Positions 1 through 9,711 of a stretch of 64,000 bases of DNA are shown here, piece after piece. This DNA comes from Streptomyces sp. DH-12 (GTDB lineage: Bacteria > Actinomycetota > Actinomycetes > Streptomycetales > Streptomycetaceae). Location of the stretch: assembly GCF_002899455.1 (NCBI RefSeq), contig NZ_PPFB01000001.1, positions 4,130,001 through 4,194,000 of the forward strand, read 5' to 3'. Both the position numbers and the translations under genes were made by a program. The notes below the pieces were generated by a model. It saw only the letters and a program-made list of their open reading frames with translations. It was not told where the DNA came from and made no database searches. The stretch's first letter is position 1. Each line of letters begins with the position of its first letter.

Positions 1-1151
<1,151 letters not shown>

Positions 1152-1240
1152 TCAGTTGCTCGCGTCCACTGTGTTGGTTCTGAAACCACGAACAACCCCA
1201 TGCCATGGTCACGGTGTGGTGCGGTTGAGTGTTTCACAGT

Positions 1241-1359
1241 GTTTCGGTGGTCATAGCGTAGGGGAAACGCCCGGTTACATTCCGAACCCGGAAGCTAAGC
1301 CTTACAGCGCCGATGGTACTGCAGGGGGGACCCTGTGGGAGAGTAGGACGCCGCCGAAC
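1241..1359 (+). rRNA. rrf: 5S ribosomal RNA
   Basis: About 119 bases that fold as 5S rRNA. It opens with GTTTCGGTGGTCATAGCG, has the conserved CCCGGTTACATTCCGAACCC segment and closes with a 3' strand complementary to the 5' strand (GCCGCCGAAC). It lies about 90 bases after the 23S gene, the usual 16S-23S-5S order. Confidence 0.96.
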
Positions 1360-1372
1360 AATTCTTGATATG

Positions 1373-1415
1373 GAGAGCCCCCGTGCCGTTCGGCACGGGG
1401 GCTCTCTGCGTTTTT
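1373..1415 (+). terminator. rRNA operon terminator
   Basis: Fifteen paired bases (GAGAGCCCCCGTGCC with GGCACGGGGGCTCTC, sharing a GTTC-type loop) are followed by TTTTT at 1411-1415. It sits 14 bases after the 5S gene. The T tract overlaps the stop codon of the convergent response regulator gene, so it may serve both directions. Confidence 0.9.
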
Positions 1416-2076
1416 AGGGCTGTACCAATCCCGTCTCGTACGCGCAGATCACCGCCTGGACCCGGTCCCGCGAGCCCGTTTTCGCGAGGACGCGGCCCAC
1501 GTGGGTCTTCACCGTGGATTCGGCGAGGTGGAGGCGCTCGGCGATCTCCGTGTTCGTCCAGCCTTTGCCGATGACCGTCAGGATTTCGCACTCGCGGTCC
1601 GTCAGCGCGGCCAAGCGGGGGTCGGGCGCCGAATCTTCGGCGGTGCCGGCGGGGAGATGGCGGGCGTAGGCGTCCAGCAGGCGGCGGGTGAGGCTGGGGG
1701 CCACGACGGCGTCTCCGGAAGCGACCGCGCGTATGCCGGAGAGGAGGTCCTCCGGCTGGGCGTCCTTGACGAGGAAACCGGAGGCTCCGGCGCGGAGTCC
1801 GGCGTAGGCGTACTCGTCCAGGTCGAACGTGGTGAGGATGAGGACGCGCGTGCGGTCGCCGGAGGCGGTGATGCGGCGGGTGGCCTCGATGCCGTCCAGG
1901 CCGGGCATGCGGACGTCCATCAGGACGACGTCCGGTCTGAGCTCCGCGGCCTTGCGGACCGCCTCCGTCCCGTTGGCGGCCTCGTCCAGGACCGTCATGT
2001 CGTCCTGGCTCTCCAGCAGCATGCGGAAGCCGAAGCGCTGAAGGGGCTGGTCGTCGGCGATGAGGACGGTGGTCAC
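1414..2076 (-). CDS. NarL/LuxR-family response regulator
   Basis: A 220-residue two-component response regulator. The N-terminal receiver domain has the acidic pair D8-D9 and phospho-acceptor D54 (VVLMDVRMPG). A LuxR-type helix-turn-helix occupies the last 65 residues (LTDRECEIL, STVKTHVGRVL). The GTG start is chosen because it overlaps the kinase stop codon in a GTGA and has GGAGGA upstream; longer readings run through the kinase gene in another frame. It is the last gene of a four-gene operon and is presumably activated by the adjacent kinase to control the ABC exporter genes; that target is an inference. Confidence 0.93.
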   Translation of the reverse strand: MTTVLIADDQPLQRFGFRMLLESQDDMTVLDEAANGTEAVRKAAELRPDVVLMDVRMPGLDGIEATRRITASGDRTRVLILTTFDLDEYAYAGLRAGASGFLVKDAQPEDLLSGIRAVASGDAVVAPSLTRRLLDAYARHLPAGTAEDSAPDPRLAALTDRECEILTVIGKGWTNTEIAERLHLAESTVKTHVGRVLAKTGSRDRVQAVICAYETGLVQP

Positions 2077-3374
2077 GGTGCGGATTCCTCCGGGAGACGC
2101 AGGTGGACATGCCAGCCGCGCCCCGGGTGCGGGTGCGGGCCGGCTTCCAGGGTGCCGCCGTACAGCGCGGTGCGTTCTCGCATTCCGGTGAGTCCCCGGC
2201 CGTCGTTCACCGTGGGCGTACCGCCGCGGCCGGTGTCGGTGACGGTGAGCGTCACGGCGCCCGAGGGGGCGTAGGAGAGGGTGACGCTGGCGGTGGCGTC
2301 CGGGCCGGCGTGCTTGAGGGTGTTGGTGAGGGCTTCCTGGAGGACGCGGTACAGGGTGAGCTGGCGGCCGGGGGAGAGGGTGGTGGGCTCGCCCTCGACG
2401 GTCGCCCGTACGGGCAGTCCGGCCCGGCGGACACCATCGAGGAGACGGTCGAGGTCGGCGAGCGCGGGCTGGGGGGCGAGGTCGGCGGGGGCGGGCTCGT
2501 CGTCGCGCAGGACGTCCAGCAGGCGGCGCAGCTCGGTGAGGGCCTGGCGGCTGGTGTCTCCGATGGCGGTCAGTGCCTGGGCGGCACGCTCGGGGGACTG
2601 GGCGGCGGCGTAGCGACCGCCGTCGGCGAGGCCGGTGATGACGGACAGGTTGTGGCCGATGATGTCGTGCATCTCGCGGGCTATGCGGGTGCGTTCGGTG
2701 GCCGCGGCGAGGCGGGCCTGCTGGTCGCGTTCGCTCTCCAGGCGGCGGGCGCGGTCCTCCAGGGACGCCAGGTGGTCCCTCCGGGAGCGGACCGCGATGC
2801 CCAGCAGCGCCGTGAGGGCGAAGCCCCAGAGCGCCGGTCCCATCGCCGCGTCCCAGGCCGCGAGCGGATGGCGCAGGGCGCCCGGGACGAGCGGGAGGAC
2901 GACGATGAGAGAGGCCGGGACCAGCTGTCTCAGGGGCCGGTGGAGGGCGAGGCTGAACACCGGAACGAGCTGGACGAGGTGGGCCTGGAGGATCGCGCCC
3001 GACCAGCTGTTGAGCAGTGCGAAGGGGGCCGTCGCCAGGAGGACCGCCAGGGGGTGGCGGCGGCGCCACAGGAGCGGCAGCGTGAAGCCGAGGCTGAGGA
3101 CGACCAGGTGGGTGTCCGGCACATCGAGGTTCTGGGCGGTGCGGCGCCAGCCGCTGCTGGCGTAGTCGGTGAGCGCGGCCGCCATCCAGAACAGGGTGAC
3201 CGTCACGTCCCATACGTACGGCTTGCGCCGGTCGAAGAGGCGCACCGACGCCGGCAGGTGGTGCAGTCGGCCCGTGAGGGCGGCGGTGTCCGTGCCGTGG
3301 GCGTCCCGCGTCTGCTGTCCGGTCACGGAACCATGCTCGGCCACCGGGGAGTTCTGTCCCGGCGTTTCCCTCAC
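2073..3374 (-). CDS. Sensor histidine kinase (HisKA_3 type)
   Basis: A 433-residue membrane histidine kinase. It has four or more hydrophobic segments between about residues 55 and 195, then a HisKA_3 dimerisation domain with phospho-accepting H236 (EMHDIIGHN), then a HATPase domain (N box in QEALTNTLKHA, G box in DTGRGG). The GTG start follows GAAGGG and lies just after the permease stop codon. It overlaps the response regulator by GTGA, so the pair is translationally coupled. Kinases of this class next to ABC exporters often sense cell-envelope stress or antibiotics in Gram-positive bacteria; the signal here is unknown. Confidence 0.9.
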   Translation of the reverse strand: MRETPGQNSPVAEHGSVTGQQTRDAHGTDTAALTGRLHHLPASVRLFDRRKPYVWDVTVTLFWMAAALTDYASSGWRRTAQNLDVPDTHLVVLSLGFTLPLLWRRRHPLAVLLATAPFALLNSWSGAILQAHLVQLVPVFSLALHRPLRQLVPASLIVVLPLVPGALRHPLAAWDAAMGPALWGFALTALLGIAVRSRRDHLASLEDRARRLESERDQQARLAAATERTRIAREMHDIIGHNLSVITGLADGGRYAAAQSPERAAQALTAIGDTSRQALTELRRLLDVLRDDEPAPADLAPQPALADLDRLLDGVRRAGLPVRATVEGEPTTLSPGRQLTLYRVLQEALTNTLKHAGPDATASVTLSYAPSGAVTLTVTDTGRGGTPTVNDGRGLTGMRERTALYGGTLEAGPHPHPGRGWHVHLRLPEESAP

Positions 3375-3376
3375 AC

Positions 3377-4156
3377 TCAGACGTCCCTTCGCTGCAGCAG
3401 CACCCCTGCCGCCGCCATCGTCCCGAACGCCCACAGGCCCAGGGCGAGCAGGGAAAGGCCGGGGGCGGGCGCTCCGGCGACGGTGTCGAGGGCGGAGACG
3501 TTGCCCGCTGCCTGGGCGGGGAAGTACTCGGCAGCCCTGTCCACGGCGCCGACGGGGATCATGCCGATGACCTCCGGCAGGACCATGACGCCGCCGACGA
3601 ACGCCCCGATGCCGCCGGCCACCGACCGCAGCAGCGCGCCGAGCGCCATGGCGAGGGCGGTCAGGGCGGTGATTCCGGCGGCCGTGCCGGTCAGCGCGGC
3701 GAGGACGCCGGGGTCGGTGAGGGAGGTCTCCTGGTCGGTGCCGGTCAGGAGGGTCTGCGCCAGCGGGTGGCCGATGAGGCAGGTGATCAGGGTGAGCGGG
3801 AGGACGACGGCGACCAGGATGCCGGCCTTGGCCCACAGCACGGGCACCCGGCGGGGCACGGCCGTCAGCGTGGCGCGGATGGTGCCCGTCGTGTACTCGC
3901 CTGCGGTGAACAGGACGCCGAGCACGGGCAGCGAGATCATCGCGATCTGCGTCCCGGCCGGACCGAGTTCGACCGGGTCGACGAACTGCCGGCTTCCGGT
4001 CTCGTAGTGGGCGGAGACGATCAGACCGACGCCGACGATCGAGACGGCCGAGAACGGCAAGGTGATCCAGGTGGAGCGGAGCGTCGTCAGCTTGTGCCAC
4101 TCGGAGCGCAGGACGCGGGCCGGGGTGACCCGGTAGGGCCGGTCGGTGGTGGTCAT
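3377..4156 (-). CDS. ABC-2 type transporter permease
   Basis: A 259-residue integral membrane protein with about six hydrophobic segments. It resembles the ABC-2 permeases of drug or antibiotic exporters, with a conserved early GEYTTGTIRATL-type segment at about residues 86-97. Its start overlaps the end of the upstream ATPase gene by ATGA and its stop lies three bases before the kinase start. It would normally pair with that ATPase, but the ATPase is internally deleted, so whether this permease is still energised is doubtful unless another ATPase serves it. Confidence 0.88.
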   Translation of the reverse strand: MTTTDRPYRVTPARVLRSEWHKLTTLRSTWITLPFSAVSIVGVGLIVSAHYETGSRQFVDPVELGPAGTQIAMISLPVLGVLFTAGEYTTGTIRATLTAVPRRVPVLWAKAGILVAVVLPLTLITCLIGHPLAQTLLTGTDQETSLTDPGVLAALTGTAAGITALTALAMALGALLRSVAGGIGAFVGGVMVLPEVIGMIPVGAVDRAAEYFPAQAAGNVSALDTVAGAPAPGLSLLALGLWAFGTMAAAGVLLQRRDV

Positions 4157-4578
4157 GCGGTTGCCCCCTGCGTGGTGGCCGGGTACTCGACGGCGTCGTG
4201 GGTGAGGGTCATGAAGGCGTCTTCCCGGGAGGCGTGGACCGGGGTGAGTTCGAAGAGGGGGATGCCGTGGGTGAGGGCGAGGGCGCGCAGGCGGTGGCGG
4301 GCGGTGCGGCCCGGGTGGGTGGAGCGGGCCTCGAGCAGGGCGCCGACCTCGGTGAGGGGCGCGGGGTGGGCGGCGCAGGCGCGGCCGCCGACGGTGACCC
4401 GGCCCGAGGTCGGGGCGTCCAGGCCGAGGATCATCCGCATGGTGGTGGACTTGCCGGCGCCGTTCGGGCCGAGGAAGCCGGTCACGGTGCCGGGGCGGAC
4501 GGTGAAGGAGAGGTCGCTGACGGCCGTCTTGCCGTTCCTGCCGCCGTAGCGTTTCGTGAGGTGCTGCGCCGTGATCAT
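4153..4578 (-). CDS. ABC transporter ATP-binding protein with large internal deletion
   Basis: The frame is open for 141 residues, against roughly 300 for this exporter ATPase family. The N-terminal part is normal, with Walker A GPNGAGKS at residues 37-44 and an LLEARSTHPGRTARHRLRAL segment. At residue ~107 (near 4253-4270) it jumps directly to the family's C-terminal ending (PLFELTPVHASREDAFMTLTHDAVEY). The ABC signature, Walker B and H-loop are all missing, so it cannot hydrolyse ATP as a normal ABC protein. The frame stays open and the ATGA overlap to the permease is kept. It is probably a recent in-frame deletion, and functionally a pseudogene. Confidence 0.85.
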   Translation of the reverse strand: MITAQHLTKRYGGRNGKTAVSDLSFTVRPGTVTGFLGPNGAGKSTTMRMILGLDAPTSGRVTVGGRACAAHPAPLTEVGALLEARSTHPGRTARHRLRALALTHGIPLFELTPVHASREDAFMTLTHDAVEYPATTQGATA

Positions 4579-4633
4579 GGGTCGATGCTCGTCCGCGCGG
4601 GGGGCGGCGGGCGTCGGACGGCGGCCTTATTCC

Positions 4634-4664
4634 TTGGGAGGCCGTGGTACCCCGGTACTACCGT
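4634..4664 (+). promoter_or_regulatory. Probable leaderless promoter for the acetyltransferase
   Basis: A TACCGT -10 hexamer (4659-4664) ends six bases before the ATG at 4671. TTGGGA (4634-4639) is a possible -35 with a long 19-base spacer. No ribosome binding site precedes the ATG, which fits a leaderless mRNA. Confidence 0.5.
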
Positions 4665-4670
4665 GGCCGC

Positions 4671-5234
4671 ATGAGCTACAAGGTCCGTTCCCTGCGCGTC
4701 GACGAGTGGCCCCGGGCCAAGGCCTTGCGGCTGGAGGCGTTGCGGGATCCCGTGGCGCCCATCGCCTTCATGGAGACCTATGAGTCCGCCGCCGCCCGGC
4801 CCGACTCCTTCTGGCGGGAGCGGGCCGAGCGCAGTGCCGAAGGGGCGTTCGGGGCGCAGCAGATCATCGCCGAAGGGCCGGACGGGGAGTGGGTCGGGAC
4901 GGTCACCGTGCTGATGGAGGAGGCGGGGGCCACGGACTGGGCCGGGCTGCCCGTCGAGCGGCGCCAGGGGCACCTGGTCGCGGTGTTCGTGCGGCCCGCG
5001 TACCGGGGCATCGGGCTCACCGAGGTGCTGTTCGACGCCGGGCTGGAGTGGGCGTGGGCGCAGGGCGCCGAGCGGGTGCGGCTCCTCGTGCACGAGGACA
5101 ACGGGCGGGCGCTGCGGGCCTACCGCAGGGCGGGGTTCGTCGAGACCGGGGTGACCATGACGCTGGGGGACTCCTCGGACGGCCGGGAACTGGAGCTGGC
5201 CGTGGAGCGGCCGGACGAGGAGTCAGACCGGTAG
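4671..5234 (+). CDS. GNAT-family N-acetyltransferase
   Basis: A 187-residue single-domain acetyltransferase. The acetyl-CoA binding motif A is visible (LVAVFVRPAYRGIGLTEVLFDAGLEWA at about residues 102-128), followed by motif B (YRRAGFVETG). The substrate is not predictable. The ATG at 4671 was preferred over an in-frame upstream GTG because it lies at the usual leaderless spacing from a -10 box. The 3' end overlaps the convergent TraG-like gene by 12 bases. Confidence 0.88.
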   Translation: MSYKVRSLRVDEWPRAKALRLEALRDPVAPIAFMETYESAAARPDSFWRERAERSAEGAFGAQQIIAEGPDGEWVGTVTVLMEEAGATDWAGLPVERRQGHLVAVFVRPAYRGIGLTEVLFDAGLEWAWAQGAERVRLLVHEDNGRALRAYRRAGFVETGVTMTLGDSSDGRELELAVERPDEESDR

Positions 5235-6704
5235 GCCGGCGTGCGGCCAGCGGGTGCGGGCCTGTTCGCGGGAGCGGAGGAGGGCCACCGTGGGCATGCC
5301 GCGCTCGGGGCCGGCGGCGAGGAGCTCCGGGAGCTGGGGGAGGGGGGCCACCGCTGCCACGTCGTCGAGGACGAGGGTGAGTGGTGGGTCGAGCCGACCG
5401 GAGGATGACCGTTCGGCCATGCGCCGGCCGTGCTCGACCACGTGCGAGACGAGCGCCGTGAGCAGAGGCATGGCGCCCGGACCGGTGCGGGGATCCTCGA
5501 TGGATTCCCCCACGACGTAAAGCGTTCCCCCTTCGTGGATGAAGGAATCCAAGGCGAGGGCATCACTTCGGTGCGGAGTGCAGGCTTCCCGGACGTTGAC
5601 CGTGGACAGGGCCGCCAGCGCACGTGCCGTCAGCTGCTGGGCCATGTCCCGGCGTTCGGGGTGCGCGGTGAGCGCCGCCTCGAGTTCGCCCGCGGAACCG
5701 GAGGCCGCCTTGGGGTGGGTGCGCAGGACCCGTACGGCGTCCTGGACCTGGAGGCCCTGGGCCCAGCGGTGGACGTGGCGGACGGTGCGGCCGTCGACGG
5801 CGGCCGCGTGCAGGTAGCTGCGGAGCAGCAGTTCGGCGGTGTCGCCGACCGCCTGGTCGAGCCGGGAGGCGGGGCGGACGGGGGCGAGGAGCGCGGCGGC
5901 GCGGGCGGTCGCGGTGTCCCTGTCCTCGCAGCCGGCGGTGGGCGACCAGTGGAGGCGGGCCGGGGTGTCGCAGAGGTGCGTCGGGTCGTAGAGGTGGGCG
6001 GGGCCGAGCTTGGCGCGGGCGTCCTTGGTGTCGTACCAGAGGGCCGGGTTGGACGTGAGGACGAGGGCGGGGCCCTCGGCGTCGCGTACGGCCTGGGCGG
6101 CGGTGGTGTGGCGGGTGGCCGGGGGGCCGTAGTGGAGGCCGGGGGCGGTCGCCCGCTCGGAGGGCTGAGGGAACGGGGCGGGGACGGGCTCGGGATGCCT
6201 GGGGGCGGGGACCTCGTGCACCGGCACCGGTGACGGCTCGGGCCCGGTCTCGGGTGCCGGTTCCGGCTTCCGGACCGGCTGCGGCGTCGGTTCGGGCGGA
6301 GGGGGTGCCTCCGTGATCCGTCCCTCCGTGCGGCGGCGGGCCCGTACCGCCCGCCAGCGGGCCACCGTGCCCAGGACGAACACGGTGAGGACCACCAGGA
6401 CCATCAGCTGGCCGATGAGCAGGCCCCAGAAGAGGCCGGGGCCGGAGAGGTCCCCGGGCGGGGCGTCGGGCCAGGCGCCGGGGAGGTCGCGCGGTTCGGC
6501 GACCAGGTGGCGCAGGGCCGGCGGAGTGCGGGTGAAGGAGAGGCCGGACGGCCAGTGGCCGTGGGAGAAGAGGCCCGCGAGGCCGGTGGCCGTCCACACC
6601 ATCGCCGTCATGCCGAGGAGGAACGCGAGGACGCCGACCAGTAGTCCGTCCGGGATGCCGCCACCTTGGCCGCCGGTGCGCCCGCGCTGCTCGTCCGGTC
6701 TCAC
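5223..6704 (-). CDS. TraG/VirD4-like protein of a type IV secretion-like cluster, degenerate ATPase
   Basis: A 493-residue protein with two N-terminal membrane segments (about 18-46 and 91-113), a proline-rich linker (131-185) and a domain resembling TraG/VirD4 coupling proteins. The family C-terminal pattern is present (LVLDDVAAVAPLPQLPELL at about 444-464, then VALLRSREQARTRW). The expected P-loop position reads GPPATRHTT (193-201) and has no lysine. Walker B reads LDD rather than LDE, and the protein ends soon after the QARxRW motif, where coupling proteins usually continue. The GTG start has GGAGGGGG upstream. It is the last gene of the cluster. The fold assignment is good; ATPase activity is unlikely. 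Confidence 0.82.
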   Translation of the reverse strand: MRPDEQRGRTGGQGGGIPDGLLVGVLAFLLGMTAMVWTATGLAGLFSHGHWPSGLSFTRTPPALRHLVAEPRDLPGAWPDAPPGDLSGPGLFWGLLIGQLMVLVVLTVFVLGTVARWRAVRARRRTEGRITEAPPPPEPTPQPVRKPEPAPETGPEPSPVPVHEVPAPRHPEPVPAPFPQPSERATAPGLHYGPPATRHTTAAQAVRDAEGPALVLTSNPALWYDTKDARAKLGPAHLYDPTHLCDTPARLHWSPTAGCEDRDTATARAAALLAPVRPASRLDQAVGDTAELLLRSYLHAAAVDGRTVRHVHRWAQGLQVQDAVRVLRTHPKAASGSAGELEAALTAHPERRDMAQQLTARALAALSTVNVREACTPHRSDALALDSFIHEGGTLYVVGESIEDPRTGPGAMPLLTALVSHVVEHGRRMAERSSSGRLDPPLTLVLDDVAAVAPLPQLPELLAAGPERGMPTVALLRSREQARTRWPHAGLPV

Positions 6705-6724
6705 GCGTCCCCCTCCTGCCGCTC

Positions 6725-8137
6725 TTACGCCACCGTCGACTCGGAGTCCCCGACGTGCTGCTCCACGAAGGCCGCCGCCCGCTCCTCCGCCTCCAGCTCG
6801 GCGGCGCGCAGGGCGTCGTCGGCGAGGAGGTCGGCGGACGACTCGGTCATCGCGCGGTCGGTGAAGACCAGGGGGCGTTCCGTCTCGGTGACCAGGTGTT
6901 TGACCACCTGGACGTTGCCGTTGACGTCCCAGACCGCGATGCCCGGGGTGAGCGTCGGGATGATCTCCACGGCCCACCTCGGCAGGCCCAGCACCCGGCC
7001 CGTGGCCCGCGCCTCGTCCGCCTTCTGGGCGTAGATGGTGCGGGTCGAGGCCATCTTCAGGATCGCCGCGGCCTCCTTCGCCGCCGCTCCGTCCACCACG
7101 TCGGACAGGTGGTGGACGACCGCGACGAAGGACAGGCCGAGGCGGCGGCCGAACTTCAGCAGCCGCTGGAACAGCTGGGCCACGAAGGGGCTGTTGATGA
7201 TGTGCCAGGCCTCTTCGACCAGGAAGATGCGCTTCTTCCGGTCGGGGCGGATCCAGGTGTGCTCCAGCCACACGCCGACGATCGCCATGAGGATCGGCAT
7301 GGCGATGGAGTTGCGGTCGATGTGGGACAGGTCGAAGACGATGAGCGGGGCGTCCAGGTCGATGCCGACGGTCGTCGGGCCGTCGAACATGCCGCGCAGG
7401 TCACCGTCGACCAGGCGGTCGAGGACCAGGGCGACGTCCAGGCCCCACGCCCGGACGTCGTCTATGGCGACGTTCATCGCCTCCGCCGACTCCGGTTCCG
7501 GGTGGCGGAGCTGCTCGACGATGTCGGACAGGACCGGCTGGCGCTCCACGATGGTCTCGTTGACGTAGGCGTGCGCGACCTTCAGGGCGAAGCCGGAGCG
7601 CTCGTCGAGGCCGTGCCCCATGGCGACCTCGATGATGGTGCGCAGCAGTGCCAGCTGGCCCGTCGTGGTGATGGACGGGTCGAGCGGGTTGAGCCGGATG
7701 CCGTGGTCCAGGGCGGCCATCGGGTCCAGGCGGATGGGCGTGATGCCCAGCTCCTGCGCGATGAGGTTCCACTCGCCGACGCCGTCCTCGCCCTGCGCGT
7801 CCAGCACGACCACCTGGCGGTCGCGGAAGCGGAGCTGGCGCAGCACGTACGTCTTCTCCAGCGCCGACTTGCCGTTGCCGGACTCGCCGAGGACCAGCCA
7901 GTGGGGGGCCGGGAGCTGCTGGCCGTAGAGCTGGAAGGGGTCGTAGATGTAGCCCTTCCCGGAGTAGACCTCGCGGCCGATGATGACGCCGGAGTCGCCG
8001 AGGCCGGGCGCGGCGGTCGGCAGGTACACCGCCTGCGCCTGGCCGGTGGACGTGCGCACCGGCAGCCGGGTCGTCTCGACCTTCCCGAACAGGAAGGACG
8101 TGAAGGCGTCGGTGACGACGGACAGCGGATCCCGCAT
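6725..8137 (-). CDS. VirB4-like ATPase
   Basis: A 470-residue ATPase of the VirB4/TraC type. Walker A is GESGNGKS (84-91), a second strand is VVVLDAQGE (109-117) and Walker B is IFLVEEAW (304-311). A VVHHLSD segment follows, where these ATPases carry their sensor region. In type IV secretion systems VirB4 powers pilus or channel assembly at the membrane base. It lacks the long N-terminal domain of canonical VirB4, which seems to be supplied by the upstream 519-residue protein. It lies 14 bases after that gene and 20 bases before the TraG-like gene. Confidence 0.88.
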   Translation of the reverse strand: MRDPLSVVTDAFTSFLFGKVETTRLPVRTSTGQAQAVYLPTAAPGLGDSGVIIGREVYSGKGYIYDPFQLYGQQLPAPHWLVLGESGNGKSALEKTYVLRQLRFRDRQVVVLDAQGEDGVGEWNLIAQELGITPIRLDPMAALDHGIRLNPLDPSITTTGQLALLRTIIEVAMGHGLDERSGFALKVAHAYVNETIVERQPVLSDIVEQLRHPEPESAEAMNVAIDDVRAWGLDVALVLDRLVDGDLRGMFDGPTTVGIDLDAPLIVFDLSHIDRNSIAMPILMAIVGVWLEHTWIRPDRKKRIFLVEEAWHIINSPFVAQLFQRLLKFGRRLGLSFVAVVHHLSDVVDGAAAKEAAAILKMASTRTIYAQKADEARATGRVLGLPRWAVEIIPTLTPGIAVWDVNGNVQVVKHLVTETERPLVFTDRAMTESSADLLADDALRAAELEAEERAAAFVEQHVGDSESTVA

Positions 8138-8151
8138 CTTCAGCTCAGCCC

Positions 8152-9711
8152 CTACCTACGAATGCCGGTGGCGAACGGGAGAGTGTTCACGAACGCGCGG
8201 TGGTGCTCGCGGTCGCACCACTCCAGCTTCAGGTACGACTTTCCGGCCGAGGCCCGTATCGTCCGCTTGTCGCGGGCCAGGGCTTCGGGCGTGCGGGAGG
8301 AGACGGTGATGTAGCCGACCAGGTTGACGCCCGCGGCGCCGCTGGCGAGGTCCTCGCCGCGCTGGTCGAGGCGGCTGTGCGCGGCGATGTCGCGGGGGTC
8401 GACGGTGCGGTTCATCTTGGCGGCGCGGGACGCCTCCGCCGCGTCGTTGGTCTTCTCGGTCAGCATGCGCTCGATGGCGACCTCGGTGGGTTCGAGGTCC
8501 ATCGTGACGGCGACCGTGCGGATCACGTCCGGGGTGTGGACGAGCAGCGGCGCGAGGAAGTTCACGCCGACCGGGGTCATCGGCCACTCCTTCACCCAGG
8601 CCGTGGCGTGGCACCAGGGGGCGCGGGTGGCGGACTCGCGGGTCTTGGCCTGGAGGTACGTGGGCTCGGTGGCGTCCAGCTCGGCCGGCCAGGCGTTGCG
8701 CTGGGACATCGCCTGGATGTGGTCGATCGGGTGGTCCGGGTCGTACATGGAGTGGATCAGCGAGGACAGCCTGCTCTGGCCGAGCGGCTGGCGTACGCGG
8801 ATGTCGGCCTCCTGGAGCCGGGAGCAGATGTCGGTCAGCTCACGGGCCATGACGACGGCGAGCCCCGCGTCCCGGTCGACCCGGCCGCCGCCCTGGCCGC
8901 GCATGGCGCGGGCCATGGCCGCGGCCTCGGCGGCCAGTTCGCGGTTGTAGTGCATGCAGGCGACCAGGTACGCGCGGTGCTGCTCGCTGCTGGTCGACAC
9001 CATCGACTGCAGCTGGTCGTACGACTGCTGCAGCCAGGCGGGCGCCCTGTCGTCGCCGCGCACGGTGACGTCCTTGGCGTGCGCGTCGGGGTCGGCGGGG
9101 AGGGTGCGGGCGAGCATCTGGAGGCGGGTGACGAAGCCGTCGCCGTTCGCCACGTGCTTGAGCAGCGTGCCGAAGCGGTCGACGAGGGCCTCCTGGTCCT
9201 CGGAGTCGCGCAGGCCGACGCCGGGGCCCTCGATCTCGATGGCGGCGGTGACGGTCTTGCGGTCCGCGTGCAGCAGGACGGCGATCTCGTCGGGGCCGAA
9301 CGGCGCGGAGAGCCAGGTGATCCTGCCGATGCCGGGCGGCGGCCCGACCTCCACCTCGCGGCCGTCGAGCCGGGTGCCGGCCTCGACGACCCCGGACCGG
9401 TAGGTGGCGCCGCGGCGCAGGGTGCGCTTGTAGCTGCGGTTGATCTCGAACCACTTGTAGAACGTGCGGTGCTTGTACGGCACGTACACGGCGGCCAGGG
9501 CGAGCATCGGCAGGCCCACCAGCAGCACGATCCGCACGGACAGGACGGGGACGAGGAGCCCGCACATCATGCCGAGGAACGCGCCGACGACGATGAGCGC
9601 GATCTCACCGGTCTCGCGATTGCGGCCGACGATCGCGTTCGGCCGGGCGCGGCCGATCAGATACGTACGGCGGGGCGTGACCGTGGGGGACAGATGGGAC
9701 TCGGTCGTCAA
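8152..9711 (-). CDS. PrgI/SCO6880-type membrane component of type IV secretion-like system
   Basis: A 519-residue protein with an N-terminal basic segment and two closely spaced membrane helices (about 37-85), the PrgI-like arrangement. A long soluble domain resembling the N-terminal half of VirB4 proteins follows. From memory this matches the family NCBI calls SCO6880. The start ATG overlaps the upstream gene's stop (ATGA). Its position directly before the shortened VirB4 ATPase suggests the two together make one split VirB4-like unit; that split is an inference. Confidence 0.82.
   Translation of the reverse strand: MTTESHLSPTVTPRRTYLIGRARPNAIVGRNRETGEIALIVVGAFLGMMCGLLVPVLSVRIVLLVGLPMLALAAVYVPYKHRTFYKWFEINRSYKRTLRRGATYRSGVVEAGTRLDGREVEVGPPPGIGRITWLSAPFGPDEIAVLLHADRKTVTAAIEIEGPGVGLRDSEDQEALVDRFGTLLKHVANGDGFVTRLQMLARTLPADPDAHAKDVTVRGDDRAPAWLQQSYDQLQSMVSTSSEQHRAYLVACMHYNRELAAEAAAMARAMRGQGGGRVDRDAGLAVVMARELTDICSRLQEADIRVRQPLGQSRLSSLIHSMYDPDHPIDHIQAMSQRNAWPAELDATEPTYLQAKTRESATRAPWCHATAWVKEWPMTPVGVNFLAPLLVHTPDVIRTVAVTMDLEPTEVAIERMLTEKTNDAAEASRAAKMNRTVDPRDIAAHSRLDQRGEDLASGAAGVNLVGYITVSSRTPEALARDKRTIRASAGKSYLKLEWCDREHHRAFVNTLPFATGIRR

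Noticed and set aside
2103..4007. 634-codon forward frame antisense to the kinase and permease genes
   Set aside because: It mirrors the codon bias of the reverse-strand genes, and the product is Gly/Arg/Val-rich with no domain.
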